Assembly (NCBI GenBank): GCA_963662175.1
Contig: OY759220.1
Coordinates: 46,844,136 to 46,908,135 of the forward strand
Reading direction: 5' to 3'
Source: Aradus depressus
Lineage: Eukaryota > Arthropoda > Insecta > Hemiptera > Aradidae
Length of the DNA: 64,000 bases
Shown here: piece after piece, positions 1 to 11,542 of the stretch
Layout of the letters: every line of letters starts with the position of its first letter
Numbering within the stretch: position 1 is the first letter of the stretch
The notes under the pieces: model-generated
The model's input: only the letters and a program-made list of their open reading frames with translations
The model's database searches: none
What the model was told of the DNA's origin: nothing
Made by a program: the position numbers and the translations under genes

Positions 1-960
1 AATAATGGAATAAACAGAAGGCATAAAATGAAAGAGATAAAACAGAAAAAATAAAAATAAATAAAATAAAATAAAAATAAATAAATTAATTAATTACTTT
101 AGACTGAGTTAACCTGTTGTATTATCCATGGAATGAATGGCATATTTGTACGAAAGAGAAATTTAGTGTTTTAATAAATTAATTTTTAAAAAATTGATTT
201 TCTTATTTTCTCGCTTAATTAATTTTGTTGTTCAATCGAGCTTTAGTATTGAACTTGCCAACATAAGTAAGACATTAATCATATCAATAGTGAGGCGGGG
301 GCATCATAAGCTCAGAATGCTTAGGACTTCGAATAGTCTTAATCCGGCACTGTGTATAGGCTGCCTATACATTGGGGCAAGCTGAATCCTATCTCAGAGT
401 ATCCAAGTTCAAAATTGCATATACTTTCTGGACCCGGATAATGTGGTTTTTGCGTTCTTTGCTTAGAAAGTAAGAAAAATGAGGATGAGTGACATTATAG
501 TTGGTCGATGCTCTTGTTACACTTACGTGAACAAATAATTAGCAAGTTCTCTGAAGCTATTGATAAGAAGGCTCTGTTTTAAGTTGGGACAGGAGCGCTG
601 CATCGTGGAGAAACTGCAAAGTGACAGCTTCTCTGTCCCAGGCTTCCCTCCATCCTGCGCATGCCCAAACCGTCTCTGGACAAGCTGTTTTATTATAGTT
701 TGTCCTATTATACTATTAAATATATTATTTAGTTTTTAAAGAGATATTTTTTTCTTTTAGGTCGAGAAATATCCTAAATTTCAGTTCAAATCATTATTAA
801 AGCATTTTTGCTATATTGTAACCAAAATTAATGTCCTAATTAAAAAATAGTATGTAGTTTCATATTTTACAAGTGCAAAGGCTGCTGGATCTGTTGCCCT
901 GATGCCTCACCGCTGGTTGTAAGTACAAGGCCTATGTAATAAAGTACGGTTTGTACGGAC
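1..960. other. Unassigned AT-rich DNA
   Basis: Opens with an A-rich stretch of AAATAA-type simple sequence (about 40-100), then mixed AT-rich DNA. A somewhat GC-richer patch lies at 590-690. I see no gene, splice-bounded exon or named repeat here. Confidence 0.5.
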
Positions 961-964
961 GGTT

Positions 965-1010
965 TAAGTTAATTACATAACTTCCGCTATACTTCACAGA
1001 GCTAAGAAAG
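965..1010 (+). repeat. R1 terminal fragment
   Basis: Matches the end of the dispersed R1 family (ATTACATAACTTCC-CTATACTTC). Only the last ~45 bp are recognisable; the element interior is missing or too diverged to see. Confidence 0.5.
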
Positions 1011-1020
1011 TAAAATGCGA

Positions 1021-1497
1021 GATTCCAAGTTGGTTGAGTGGCTAAGTGTTTAAGGTTTGGGGTTTTTAGGTCAATTAGATCCTGGGAGGTAATTAGAGAT
1101 GCAAAGCTACCCCCTCTGCCACTTGTTGGCTCCAGAGGCCTGGTGACTTCACCCCTTCTTCAGACTGTTAATTGTCTAACAGACCCCCCTCCTGTAAATT
1201 AATTTTCACCCCCTATAAAATGACCCATTTTCCCTGAGAGGGAAATCCTGGGAGTGGTTTCCCCCTAATTTCAACCCCTATCAGTCCCCGGTAGAGCTAT
1301 CGGGGGAGATTTTAATGAGGTCATTAATTCTGTTTGTTTTCACCCTTATTTTACTTTTATTACGTTTTTTCTTAATTTGTTCCGCTAATATTGTTTTATA
1401 TTAGAAAGGTTTTGTAAATCTTTCTTACCCCTTTTTCTCATTAATGATTCCATTGATCATTTTAAATTATTACGAGTATTATAGAAGCTATTCCTTA
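1021..1497. other. Unassigned; possible old tRNA-like head
   Basis: About 1027-1090 reads like a decayed class II tRNA 5' region (GTTGAGTGGCTAAGTG), but the expected B box is only loosely matched (GGTCAATTAGATCC). The following ~230 bp hold C-rich blocks. It may be an ancient SINE, or chance. Nothing else is supported. Confidence 0.2.
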
Positions 1498-1557
1498 TTC
1501 GGTGGCATTATTGTTTCTTCGGTGGCATTATTCTTTCTTCGGTGGCATTATTCTTTC
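1498..1557 (+). repeat. 20-bp tandem repeat, 3 copies
   Basis: Three head-to-tail copies of a 20-bp unit containing TTCGGTGGCATTATT. The first copy differs from the other two by one base near its end. Short non-coding minisatellite. Confidence 0.85.
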
Positions 1558-2019
1558 GAAATTTTTTGTTTAGGATTTTTCTTTAGTTGTGCCCTAAACT
1601 GTGTTCCAAATTGGTTCTGATTAATGTAGTGTGACGTGGCTGTGTATCGAATGGCGGTCGCACAGTCATTTTCACATCACAAATCCTTCGGCTAATAATA
1701 AATATCGGTATGGAGAACCATATATTTATCATCATCCATTCCAAAATAATTTTTATCATGAAAAATTAATAATAGGTAAATATGTATTACGGAATTTTAA
1801 ATATTTCTTTCAGAATTTCTGGTAAAATTTTAAACATTCATTAAACTATAAGATATGATTATTGTTCAGCGATTTGAGTGAAATTTATCAGAAAGTGTTA
1901 TTACGATACTTACGTTGAATTGCACACATTTCCAAAAATATATCAAAAACAATAAACCTTGAGTTCTCATTGTGACGAAAATTTTGCAAAAAGAAACATT
2001 CAAAATATAGAGTATATAT

Positions 2020-2261
2020 TAGTTTATTTTATCTGGAAGGTAAAATAAACTTATGCACGACGTCCTTTGGATGGGACGTTAAGCGATGGTCCCGAGCCTG
2101 TACCATGTCAGGTACCTACTCATTAAAGACCCTATCCTAGGTGAATAAAAATTTAGGGTAGGCAAAATTCAGGACTCCCACAGTAGAGTCGGGCTCATGT
2201 CCACCAGAATGACGAAAGAGCGCTCTGGTAGTAGGACCTAGTAGTTAAAGCCCGGGCATGA
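2020..2261 (+). mobile_element. SINE-T copy, 5'-truncated
   Basis: Body of the tRNA-derived SINE-T family without the tRNA head. It runs from the TAGTTTATTTTATCTGG junction through the GGATGGGACGTTAAGCGATG core and the hairpin-forming CCTAGG...TTTAGGG segment to GCCCGGGCATGA. The telomere-like tail is absent. The 5' truncation is what incomplete target-primed reverse transcription usually produces. Confidence 0.85.
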
Positions 2262-2980
2262 ACGAACTTTCGCATCACCAGACTTGCATTTCCTAAAAAA
2301 AAAAGAACAGCAAATTGATTAGTGTTAACCAGTTTGTAAGATTTAGTTGAACTTAACTATCATGTTGGGTGTTTGGCCGGGTGCCTGAAGGAATTAAATA
2401 CTAGACAATGGTGAGGGCAGCGAAGCGTGCCAACTCGCTAACGGACCCAAGTCACGGGGCGAGTCTCGCTGACCGGGCGGCCTGTCAGCCACATACATAT
2501 AGCCGTTGACACTAACCCATCAACTACTATGATGGAAAGCTCTTCAGGGAATCCCATAGAGAGGAAAGTGAAACTAAGGCTATGGTTGGAAAGTTGGGTG
2601 TCCTGAGAAGAGAGGCGGCCTTCTGCGGACATCTCCCTTCATTATCCGATGGTCTACCCTTCCTTTACTTCCATATCTCCTAAAGAAATAGAAGACTGGT
2701 GAAGAGGTCGAAAAACGTGCGACAGAATGTCAGACTCTGTTCTACTCTCAATTCGTACAGAAAAGTGGTTGTTGGCGTTTGTGTGTCTGCGTTTCTGTCC
2801 GATAACTTTTGCGCAAACCACTGATTGGATATTTCTTTTTGCAAAATGTTCGCCACAGTCTGGACTCAAGGCCTATTCATTTTAGTGTCAACTATCAGAT
2901 CGCTCAGCAGTATTGCAAATACGCGAAATTTATTATTATTATTATTATTTTTCTTTATTATTACGAGTACATATATCTGT
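2262..2980. other. Unassigned GC-richer block and flanks
   Basis: The segment about 2390-2660 is clearly GC-richer than its surroundings and looks like old coding or retroelement DNA. I find no recognisable domain in any frame. The minus strand is open for 64 codons (2438-2632) without a known motif. A (TTA)n run lies near 2930-2951. Confidence 0.3.
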
Positions 2981-3405
2981 AGGAATTTTGTGTTCTCCGA
3001 ACTCCTGATTCCAAAAAATATAAATAAAAAAAAATAAAATATATATCAATGTAGATGTGTCTGTGGACACAATAACTGCCAATGGAACAAATACATTAAC
3101 ACCGAATTTTATAGTTAGTTGGTTGGTTGTTGTGACTCATGCCTTCAACTTCGAGGTCATATCGCGAGAGGGGCAAAAGAGCGCTCTGGTGGACATGAGC
3201 CCGACTCTCCTATGAGAATCCTAAATATTGCCTACTTTAAACTTTTATTCAACTGGGGTAGGGGGTCTCTGGGACCCCATCGTTTAACGTCCCATCGCTT
3301 AACGTCTCTAAATGCATTTATAGTCACGCCAATATGTATATTAGTCTAGAGCCCCACAAAAACGACTGATATGGATTTTCAGCCAAATCGTCCGAGTACT
3401 TTTGC
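2981..3405 (-). repeat. R1 copy split by a SINE
   Basis: Reverse-orientation R1. It reads from TTCTCCGAACTCCTGATTCC through the TGTGGACACAATAACTGCC module to position 3117, and resumes at 3317 with GATTTTCAGCCAAATCG near 3380. The gap is filled by a reverse SINE-T copy, so R1 was here first. Confidence 0.7.
3118..3316 (-). mobile_element. SINE-T copy inserted in R1
   Basis: Reverse-strand, 5'-truncated SINE-T. The left edge GTTGGTTGGTTG is a decayed version of the complemented CCTAA tail, followed by ACTCATGCC and the AGAGCGCTCT palindrome. Flanking 10-mers (TTTATAGTTA at 3108-3117 and TTTATAGTCA at 3317-3326) differ by one base and look like the target-site duplication. Confidence 0.75.
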
Positions 3406-4289
3406 TTACAAATAATTTAGTAATAATAATATAAATATTGTTTATGTATCTTATTCATGTGACGTTTACGTATACATTTTAATTTAATGGTTTACTGGAA
3501 ATATATATTATTATTATTATGGAGGACAATGCAAGTTTTTGGAGATAAGGAGGAACGGAGGAGAAGCAGCTAAACGCTCAATTAATTTGTCTTTCTTCTG
3601 TTTCTTTGTTTTCTTCCCCTTTTTTTCCGTCGACCAATTAACCGGCTTCATCTGGAACTCTAATTAACCGGCTTCATCCGGAACTCTAATTAATTTCCTG
3701 TATCGATTGTGAAAACAGCTTTTCTTTCTTTCAACGGATTAATTTTCATTATCTGGTCTCTCCAATGAAAAGAAAAGCCTCAACATAAAAACAACAGTTT
3801 TTTGTCTATTATGCAACCTGAAAGTTAATCAATTAGAATGGCCACTAATCTACTTCTCTGTGTTTTGATATTGCTGCAAGGTCGGAGCGCATTTTGTAAG
3901 GTAACTATAATATATTTCGGTGGATCAACGGCAAAGTACTTCTAGGACGATTTAATCAACTGAGTTCTGGCCTTCCATCTTAAACCAGTGTGGTCATAAC
4001 AAGACTATGGATAGGGCATTTCAGGCGCATGCACATCATCCTCAGTGCAACACCTGCAACAGCCCCTCACCATCAAACACAGCTCTGCAACATCTACACA
4101 GGTTGGACATACCTAGGTCACTCATGCAATGTCTCGGCATATATCAACCTAACGCTAATATTCCTGAAGGAAGCCAACCTGATTAGTAAAATCTGATCAA
4201 AACTAAATAGAAAAAAAAAAATTATAAAGAAAAAAGACTATCGCAAGCCAGCAAGAAAACACCCATGTAACCCCTCCGTAGCCAGTAAT
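3406..4289. other. Unassigned; contains 26-bp duplication
   Basis: AT-rich DNA with no gene seen. At 3636-3687 a 26-bp unit containing AATTAACCGGCTTCATC is present twice in tandem. Its AACCGG/CCGGAACTC flavour recalls pogo/Tigger-type terminal repeats, but no partner end is visible. Confidence 0.35.
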
Positions 4290-4995
4290 CTCCCTGCTCA
4301 TACTAAATTTCGTTTTGATACACATTTACTCTTTTTGAGTTGAGCCCAGTGGTACGCGTGCTTGCCTTCTGAGCTCAAGTACGTGGGTTCGAAACCCGAC
4401 CGAGGCCCTTAGTTTATTTTATCTGGGCGGTAAAATAAACTTAAGCACGCCGTCCTTCGGATGGGACGTTAAGCGATGGTCCCGAGCCTGTACGATGTCA
4501 GGTACTCGTTAAAGACGCCTACCCTAGGTGAATAAAAATTTAGGGTGGGCAAAATTTAGGACTCCCACAGTAGAGTCGGGCTCATGTCCAGCAGAGTGAC
4601 GGAAAGAGCGCTCTGGTAGTAGGCGATATGACCTCTTAGTTAATAAAACCTAACCTAACCTTTCGGCCCATTTCGTTAAACGTTGACAGATGTGGTCTTT
4701 AATGGGTCCTGCATCATATAAAATTTCGTCCATTACTTAGGCACTTATTTGCATCTTTATGTTTAACCTCTCGTCTCCCTTTCTCTTGAGCAGTTTCGGC
4801 AGAAAAATTGGTAGGTTTCCCCCCTTATGAGGTATTGTATTTACATACAAAATTTCAATTTTATTATAAACATTAAATAATACCTTAAGATATTACTTCC
4901 TATAAATTATATAGTCAGGAAATGTTTTAAATCAAGGGGTCGGAAAAACTGGAGTTTCTGTGAAAACTCAACATGGAATTTGTGAGCGATTATTT
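4290..4995 (+). repeat. R1 copy split by SINE-T
   Basis: Forward R1: the CATACTAAATTTCG module and TTTTTGAGTTGAGCCC end at 4344. After the SINE, the copy resumes with TTCGGCCCATTTCG and ATATAAAATTTCG, and the terminal GGGGTCGGAAAAACTGGAG...GAAAACTCAACATGG segment follows at 4930-4990. Positions about 4750-4900 do not match other copies and may be inserted or diverged. Confidence 0.65.
4345..4661 (+). mobile_element. SINE-T, nearly full length
   Basis: tRNA-derived SINE. The internal polymerase III promoter is visible: A box remnant CCAGTGGTACGCG and B box GGTTCGAAACC. The core GGATGGGACGTTAAGCGATG and the terminal ATAAAACCTAACCTAACC follow. The first ~15 bp of the tRNA head are missing and the GCCCGGGCATGAG segment has a small deletion. 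It carries no protein; such elements move with enzymes supplied by a LINE. Confidence 0.9.
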
Positions 4996-6038
4996 AAAAG
5001 CTCCCCTCTTCTTGGTATAGCAAGCGTATCTTCCTCCAGAGGAAGTTGGCCAATATTCAGAAGAGAATGACAGTTTGCAGGAATGTTCTTCGTTGTTTCT
5101 GTTGTCAAGGTCTTCACACTGCCGTAGCGACATAACACCAGACAACGGCACTATGGAACTCTCTAAAAAAAAAAAAGGAAGCAATCAAGCTTTCTTAAGT
5201 AAAGTAATCATTTTTCAGTCTCTTCTGTAAAGAAATCTTTAAAAAATTTGGGTCTTTAGGCGTTTAAGAGGAATCCAATTGGCCCTCTTGGCATTGAGGA
5301 ATCGATACCAACTCCAGGATTTACGTTAGCTTCATGAGATTGACCGTTAGCTTTTTTTTTCTTGCCAAACAGCTTCAGTGCAAATAATAATTAAAAATGA
5401 TGTGGACAAAGCGGAGAGCCACCCTGAGAGTGGATTAGTGTCCGTTGACTATCAGCCTGAAGACAATAGAGGAAGGGATGATACGTGAGAGAGACAGTAG
5501 GGCGGTGAGAAACCGGTCGATGGACAAAGACGGCGGACAGGTCCGGTTTTTGATCAGCTTGGGAATGTCCAAACCAAGGTAGCCAGGCTAGTTGACCGTT
5601 ATCAACTACCACCCCTTGAGAAGGGTGGACCCGGCTTTAATTTGACTGTAGGAAGAGGGGTCCCTTGAAACAAAGCCAGACTCGTTCTTAGGCCCCTTAT
5701 TGAAACAGACTAAGGGGGTTGAGTGAGATCGGTAAGGACACCGGGGGGGGGGGGGGTCCAACAAATAATATAGAGGAATAATTGAAGTGTTTGGCGGATT
5801 GGAACTACTTTTATTAAAGTGCATTCCCGTAGGCACTTGACCAGTGTTTGATCAGTCTGCCAGGTTGTTTCATAGGGCCTTCGACAAATCTGCCATTCTA
5901 TTACATAGACCTATTTTCTGTCAGTCTGTCAATACATTCAATGGGCTTTTGTCCGGATTGTTCCATAGACATTTGGACAGCCGACATCTTTCTTCAGAAA
6001 TTATACGCTTCCTGAATTCTTAGGCCCCTGAATTATTG
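4996..6038. other. Unassigned; one G14 tract
   Basis: Mixed DNA without a recognisable gene. A G14 homopolymer lies at 5743-5756. Open frames on the minus strand (5391-5612, 5606-5836) are short, cross the homopolymer region and show no family motif. Confidence 0.4.
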
Positions 6039-6095
6039 TAACTCATGCCCGGTTACTACGAGCGGTTATATCGCCAACTACCAGAGCGCTCTTTA
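6039..6095 (-). mobile_element. SINE-T 3'-end fragment
   Basis: Reverse copy of the last ~60 bp of SINE-T: ACTCATGCCCGG, TATATCGCC, CTACCAGAGCGCTCTT. No head, core or tail remains. Confidence 0.7.
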
Positions 6096-6645
6096 AGGCG
6101 AAATGTGAAGGCTGTTAGTGTGTTTCTCAGATAAGAGATGGCAGTACTTTCGAAGATACGTTTGCCCCCTTTTTTGCCTTAATCTGGAAACTGTATTTGC
6201 CTCAGTAAGATGATCCAAAGGAAGGGTCAATCGGCTTTTATTTTTTGAACGATTGAAGTTGGCAGAATTTTGAGGCGAAATTTTATCTATTACATGTTTG
6301 CAAAATCAGAGCTTACATACATGTTTAGAGAAAAATCTTAAATTGAACACACTTTTCAGATTTGAAATTGATTCAAATCAAACCAGAATCGAAATACAAA
6401 TGTACGATTTCAAAGAAATAATTGCTGCCCGCCCATGACAATCAAAGCATCTCTCTAATCACAATGTACCCCCCACCCCATTTGAGTTAAACACATACAC
6501 AATTGCGAGCTTGGGTAAAAAACTAAGGTACACATTGGGAGGGGCAAAGACCAGATCAGTAAAAACATGGTTGGTATAAGAAAGTCCTATGTTGGCCACA
6601 ACTATATATTTTATCTTCTTAATTAATAATTCTGAACCGAATAAA
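6096..6645. other. Unassigned AT-rich DNA
   Basis: No gene, tandem array or recognised repeat found in this stretch. Confidence 0.4.
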
Positions 6646-6649
6646 ATCC

Positions 6650-7612
6650 GAAGACATAAGTCGGTAGATAGGCATCAACCAGATACCAATGAGTCTACCA
6701 TAAGTAAATATCTAATAAAGAGGTTTACAGAAAGTTTAGAGGGAGAGCGGAAACTTACGTGTGAGTCAGTGTGTAACCTCGAATTAAAAGATCGAAGGAC
6801 CCACAAAAGAGCAAAAACTGAAGGTAAGGGTCCATCAAAGAAAATGTTCGGAAGTTTAGAAGGAGTTTAGCGTAAGTTTTCGCTCTCCCTCTAAATCTTT
6901 GATCACTTTTTGGTAAACCCTTTCTACTGTATTTGCTCCTTTGAGGGTCCTTTGACCTCCGAGGCTATAATTTGAGGGTGCATTCTGACTCATACATAAG
7001 TTTCAGCTCTCCCTCAAAATCTTTGATCTCTTTATTTCTTGAACGAGGCTAATGCCTGACTCACATGTATGTTTCTGCGCTCTCTCTAAATCTTCGTTCA
7101 CTTAATTTAATGGACCCTTACTTCTTATTCGAGGGTCCTTTGAATTCCAAATTTGAGCCTTCACTCCGATTCAAACGAAAGTTTTTGCGTTACCTTTAAA
7201 CCTGGTTCTAGACCGTGCTCGGGTGCATGTTTACAGAGACGAATCCGGGCCCACACTTTCAGACCCGGACTCGGATCCACCGTGTCGAAGCACTGTTTGA
7301 GTCCTTGATCGGGGTCTGGAACCCTCGAGTCCTCCAATAAAGAAATTGAAGGTTTAGAGGGAGAGCGGAAACATACGTATGAGGCAGGATGTAACCTCAA
7401 ATTAAAAGATCGAAGGATCCACAAAAGAGCCAAAACTGAAGATGATAAAATGAATATAAATGATAAACTGAGTCCAGCAAATAGAGATTTAGAAGGAGGG
7501 CAGAAACTTACTTTTAAGTTTGGGTGAAACTTAGAAAAACACATTATTAAAGCAATGTCAGTAGAGAGGCTTCAACCAGATACGATGGTAGGCTACCATA
7601 AGTTAAGATGAA
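6650..7612. repeat. Fold-back cluster of ~120-bp units
   Basis: Related units lie in both orientations. The direct units at 6655-6870 and 7335-7610 both contain GTTTAGAGGGAGAGCGGAAAC, AATTAAAAGATCGAAGGA and CATCAACCAGATAC-like blocks. Between them, 6870-7180 holds three or more complementary units (CGCTCTCCCTCTAAATCTTTG, GAGGGTCCTTTGA). The whole can fold into a long imperfect stem. The open frame at 7161-7544 minus is a by-product of these units. GAGGGAGAGCGGAAAC is also part of R1, so R1 may have supplied the seed. Confidence 0.7.
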
Positions 7613-7721
7613 AAATATATATTCAGCTTTGTCTTAACCAAAACAGCCGAAGAATAAATATAGAATATAGGTGTTCTTGTGGCACCGGTTCTTTATATAT
7701 TCTGAAAAACAAACCTCTGAT

Positions 7722-7830
7722 CCCCTCCTGTCAAAGGGCGATTTGGCTGAAAATTGATTGTGACGTCCTTATGAGATTCTGGATTTAAACAAAATATTTC
7801 TTTTCGATACACCTTCAAACAAATGCACCA
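7722..7830 (+). repeat. R1 internal fragment
   Basis: Contains the R1 module core CGATTTGGCTGAAAATTGAT, GACGTCCTTATGAGATTCTGG and a TCGATACA-like block. Ends are not visible. Confidence 0.55.
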
Positions 7831-8891
7831 AAGAACGTCCGTATCTAACAACTGGTTGTTCTAACTACCAACGATTTGTCGAAAATCCATTTGTTCTAAA
7901 TTTCGGAGTGCATTAACCCTGGAATTTTTTTTTTTTTTTGCCCCCCTAGACGTTTTAGTGTTACAAGGTGATAAACATCCCCTGAAAGAACAAATCGCAG
8001 AATTACAAATCACTCCAGTTTACACCCCTCAGACACATCATCGTAAAAGCTAAATTCGGCAAAGCGCGAAGACAGCTCACAGTCCGAGGATTATTTTTAA
8101 GGTTGGATTATCTCACACCTTTTTATGTATGTCTTTTATTTTTTATTTCTTCCGAAGAAGATTTTGGTCCCTTGAAAAAATTTATATATGGCTTCTGACC
8201 TGTATTTTTTTCTGTTCTTTTAAGCCGTTCTGGCATATAATAATAAAAACATAATTTTATAGGTTCAAGTTGAGGGCCTATCTTCTGATATTCATAATAG
8301 TTCCAACGCCCGAGCCAAAAGAACAAAATAAAAATAAATAAAATAAAGTCCCCATATATTATTTCTAACAAGATATTCCAGGCACCTCTGTTAGCGCAGA
8401 TTAAACAACTATAAATTATAACCTTTTTTCTCTCTTTTTGAGATCGTGGGAGGTGGGGTTTTTGTTATTAAGAACACCTTCGACGTTCTGATATTTGATT
8501 TTAAATATTTAATCCATTCTAAGAGAAGTCTGCTTTATATCACTTTACATGAAGCTGATTACATGCGATATCCGTACAAATCAATCCTTGCTATCTCTTG
8601 CTTCTTTCTTTTTCTACATTAAAATGTTAATTATCTCCATTATTTTTAACTTTAGTAAACAAATGAATGAAATAGAAAAAGTAAAAGAAGAAGTAGAAAC
8701 AACAACATGTCTTTCATATCGATTCATTAACTTTTTCACGTAGGTTCAATAGTTTCTGAGAAAGTACAAAATAACTTTTGCAGTCTCCAAGTAATCCCCC
8801 CCCCCCTTACCCCCCTCTATTAAGTGATTTGGAAATCGTATGTATACTAAATGTCAATCCTAAATAGACACATTCTAAATTAGAAGCTCCG
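7831..8891. other. Unassigned; A/T and C tracts
   Basis: AT-rich DNA with a T-run near 7927 and C11 at 8796-8806. No gene recognised; the 82-codon minus frame at 8123-8371 is low-complexity AT-rich sequence. Confidence 0.4.
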
Positions 8892-8918
8892 TTGGAAATA
8901 TTCAGTAATTTTCCAGAC

Positions 8919-9401
8919 GTTGAACCAACAAAAGAGAGTGGATATCTCTATTTGTGTAGTGAGACTGGCATGGTTTGTGAGTCAATTGTAGAGCTAAGAA
9001 AAGGACAAAACCCTGTAGAGAGCTCGTCCTTGCTACTCAACTTGGCAGTACTCACGGGCGTTGAACCTACAAAAGAGAGTGGATATCTCTATTTGTGTAG
9101 TGAGACTGGCTTGGTTTGTGAGTCAATTGTAGAGCTAAGAAAAGGACAAAACCCTGTAGAGAGCTCGTCCTTGCTACTCAACTTGGCAGTACTCACGGGC
9201 GTTGAACCTACAAAAGAGAGTGGATATCTCTATTTGTGTAGTGAGACTGGCTTGGTTTGTGAGTCAATTGTAGAGCTAAGAAAAGGACAAAACCCTGTAG
9301 AGAGCTCGTCCTTGCTACTCAACTTGGCAGTACTCACGGGCGTTGGACCTACAAAAGAGAGTGGATATCTCTATTTGTGTAGTGAGACTGGCTTGGTTTG
9401 A
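8919..9401 (+). repeat. 141-bp tandem repeat, open reading frame kept
   Basis: Unit starts lie at 8919, 9060, 9201 and 9342, exactly 141 bp apart, giving about 3.4 nearly identical copies. As 141 is 47 codons, one frame stays open through all copies and ends at TGA in the fourth. Each unit encodes a 47-residue block beginning VEPTKESGYLYLCSETG and holding two cysteines. The frame has no upstream ATG before the array; the first in-frame ATG is inside copy 1 (about 8969). No signal peptide or known domain is visible. It may be a minisatellite that happens to be open, or an exon of an unknown repetitive protein. Confidence 0.6.
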
Positions 9402-9747
9402 GAGTCACACTGCCAGGTAGTGTACCCCTGATTACCATCTGACTATTAATTAAAAATACAAAAAAACATATGATATCCTTTTTGATATCTATCTCTTCCA
9501 ATATACAAACAAAAAAAAAAAAAAAGTCCCACCGTTTTTTATTCCCTTTCTACTTTTTTCTGTTCCACCTTCTAGATCAGGTAAGTTCCTTAAAGTAGAC
9601 TTTGAATTTTAATTATTTTTTTTATACTTAGGTATACTGCCCTTTAGGGTAATAAATTTTGAAAGTCATAAGTTCTTCTTTTCAAAAGATTCATGCATGA
9701 ATAATATAATGTGATTGTGATTTTTAAACATATCGATAGATTGTTTT
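9402..9747. other. Unassigned AT-rich DNA
   Basis: Homopolymeric A runs near 9510-9525 and T-rich DNA. Nothing gene-like is seen. Confidence 0.4.
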
Positions 9748-9822
9748 CTGTGGGAGAACGAAACTTAGTTAATTAATTTGCCGTGCGGAATTACATTGCT
9801 GACAACTTTTTGTATCTACTAC
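9748..9822 (-). repeat. R1 end fragment
   Basis: Reverse R1 end: GGGAGAACGAAACTTAGTTAAT, then TTACATTGCTGACAACTTTTTGTA, with the GGGGAAG portion deleted. Confidence 0.55.
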
Positions 9823-10529
9823 AAAAAGAGTAAGTGCTATAATCTTTTGCATATTTTTACCACGTCCTAAACTCGTTGACTTATGGTACATCTTAAATAT
9901 TTATTAACATTTCTCAAAAATAAATTTTCATTTATTGACAATTTAAATATGAAATTTGTTTTTATAGCCTGCAATCTCTGCCCTCCAGAGTCAGTCTTGT
10001 TTCAGATATACGAATGGAAGAACCGGTCTTAACCCTCCAAAATGTCATCCCAAAAAAATGATAATAATAATAAAAGAAATTTTTAATAAGTTAACGCCAA
10101 AAAAAAAATTAATATTTATTATACACATTGAGGAGGGCGAAAAAAAAAAAAAAATAAATAAGAGAACTTATCCTGAATAGCAAAGAGACTGAGAGAGGCC
10201 CAACTAAGTGATATTACAACTTAAGAGGGAGGGGGGGGGGGGGGGGGGGGGGCAGATTTTTCATTTTTATTTCTATTTTCTTTCGTGAAGCAGAATTCAC
10301 ACAATTCCCTTGAAAAACCACCCCCTGTTAAAAGCCTATTAAAAAAAATTAAGAGGCCACTTGTTCTGAAATTAATCTTGGCAGGGGGAGGCGAGAAAAA
10401 TTCATGGCTTCCCCTCATTTTCTGGGCCCCCTCAAACTGCTTTAATTGATATCCTAATTCCTCCCCCTAAATGAGTTCTCGACAAGCCTCTTTACCCTCC
10501 TCACTCATTTAAGATGATCACTCATTTTC

Positions 10530-10560
<31 letters not shown>

Positions 10561-10742
10561 CATTATGATTCTAAGATTGTCATTCATTTTGTTGGGAAAT
10601 TATGAAGTTTTTTTTTTATAAATATCTTCATTTAATTAAGTCTTTATTTAATCTACTGTGATATTGCTATAAACGACACAAACCAAATGCTGTAATCCAA
10701 AAAAAGAAGAGAAAAATGTAACATTACAATGATGATACTCCG
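9823..10742. other. Unassigned; G22 and T29 tracts
   Basis: Holds a G22 run at 10231-10252, a T29 run at 10532-10560 and several A-runs. A frame of 65 codons on the minus strand (10221-10418) begins in the G-run and ends in low-complexity sequence. No gene is supported. Confidence 0.45.
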
Positions 10743-11290
10743 TGGCAATCACCGGCAGTGTACTTCTCCAACAACAACTTATTAACTAAGTTTCCGCTCT
10801 CCCACTAAAGCCAATCAACCGATTTGGCTACTAAAGAGTGTCTTACCCTCACGTAACATTTGGCTACTAAAGAGTGTCTTACCCCTCACATAACATTTGG
10901 CTACTAAAGAGTGTCTTACCCCTCACATAACATTTCCTGTTGATACATTCATTTCAAAGCCATTTTTTAAAAAATTGATCCCCCCACCTCCAAATAGCCA
11001 AAATTGATTAGGCTGAAAATTGAAGGGTTCTGATATTAATTATAATATTTCTTACCGATACATTTATTACATTCTCGCCGATTTGGCTGAATATCGATAC
11101 TATTTTTGCCCTTATGGGGGTTGTACGGATAAATTCATTCTATCGGGATTTTTCCTGTTCACAGACACATATAGACAAAAAATGTTCTAAATCAGGGGGT
11201 CGGAAAATACATACATAAGATTCCGGTTGAAACAACATCGAATTTCTGTCCGGACACCTCCCCTATACTTTGAGTAGCTGAGGAACCAAT
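10743..11290 (+). repeat. R1 copy with internal 37-bp array
   Basis: Forward R1 with both ends: CAATCACCGGCAGTGTACTT at the start, AAGTTTCCGCTCTCCC, two GATTTGGCTGAA modules, CTATCGGGATTTTTCC, GGGGGTCGGAAAATAC, then CTCCCCTATACTTTGAGTAGCTGAGG. A three-copy minisatellite has expanded inside it. Confidence 0.75.
10823..10932 (+). repeat. 36/37-bp tandem repeat, 3 copies
   Basis: Units at 10823, 10859 and 10896 contain TTTGGCTACTAAAGAGTGTC. The first unit is one base shorter. It lies within an R1 copy and starts at the R1 motif GATTTGGCT, so it probably arose by local duplication of R1 sequence. Confidence 0.85.
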
Positions 11291-11542
11291 AAACTTGACA
11301 TTTTTAATCGTGTGACGTGTTGGGGGTGGAAAGTGTGAAGGAATGAGCAGGGGTTAGTTATGAAGTTCCCTGACGGTGCGCGCTACCTGCTCTGAGCTGA
11401 ACATCGTACCACTAACAATAATTAGAAGATCGAAGTGATCTCTAACCTGGAGTGACCTGGTCTAGCTCCAATTAAACAGCTCGACCCCCCAACGGATAGC
11501 GGATAACTTAAGCTAGAATCCAAAATATGGACTAACTAAAAT
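11291..11542. other. Unassigned
   Basis: Mixed-composition DNA, no gene or repeat recognised. Confidence 0.35.

Noticed and set aside
7161..7544. 127-codon minus frame as a gene
   Set aside because: Lies within the fold-back cluster and reads repeated units.
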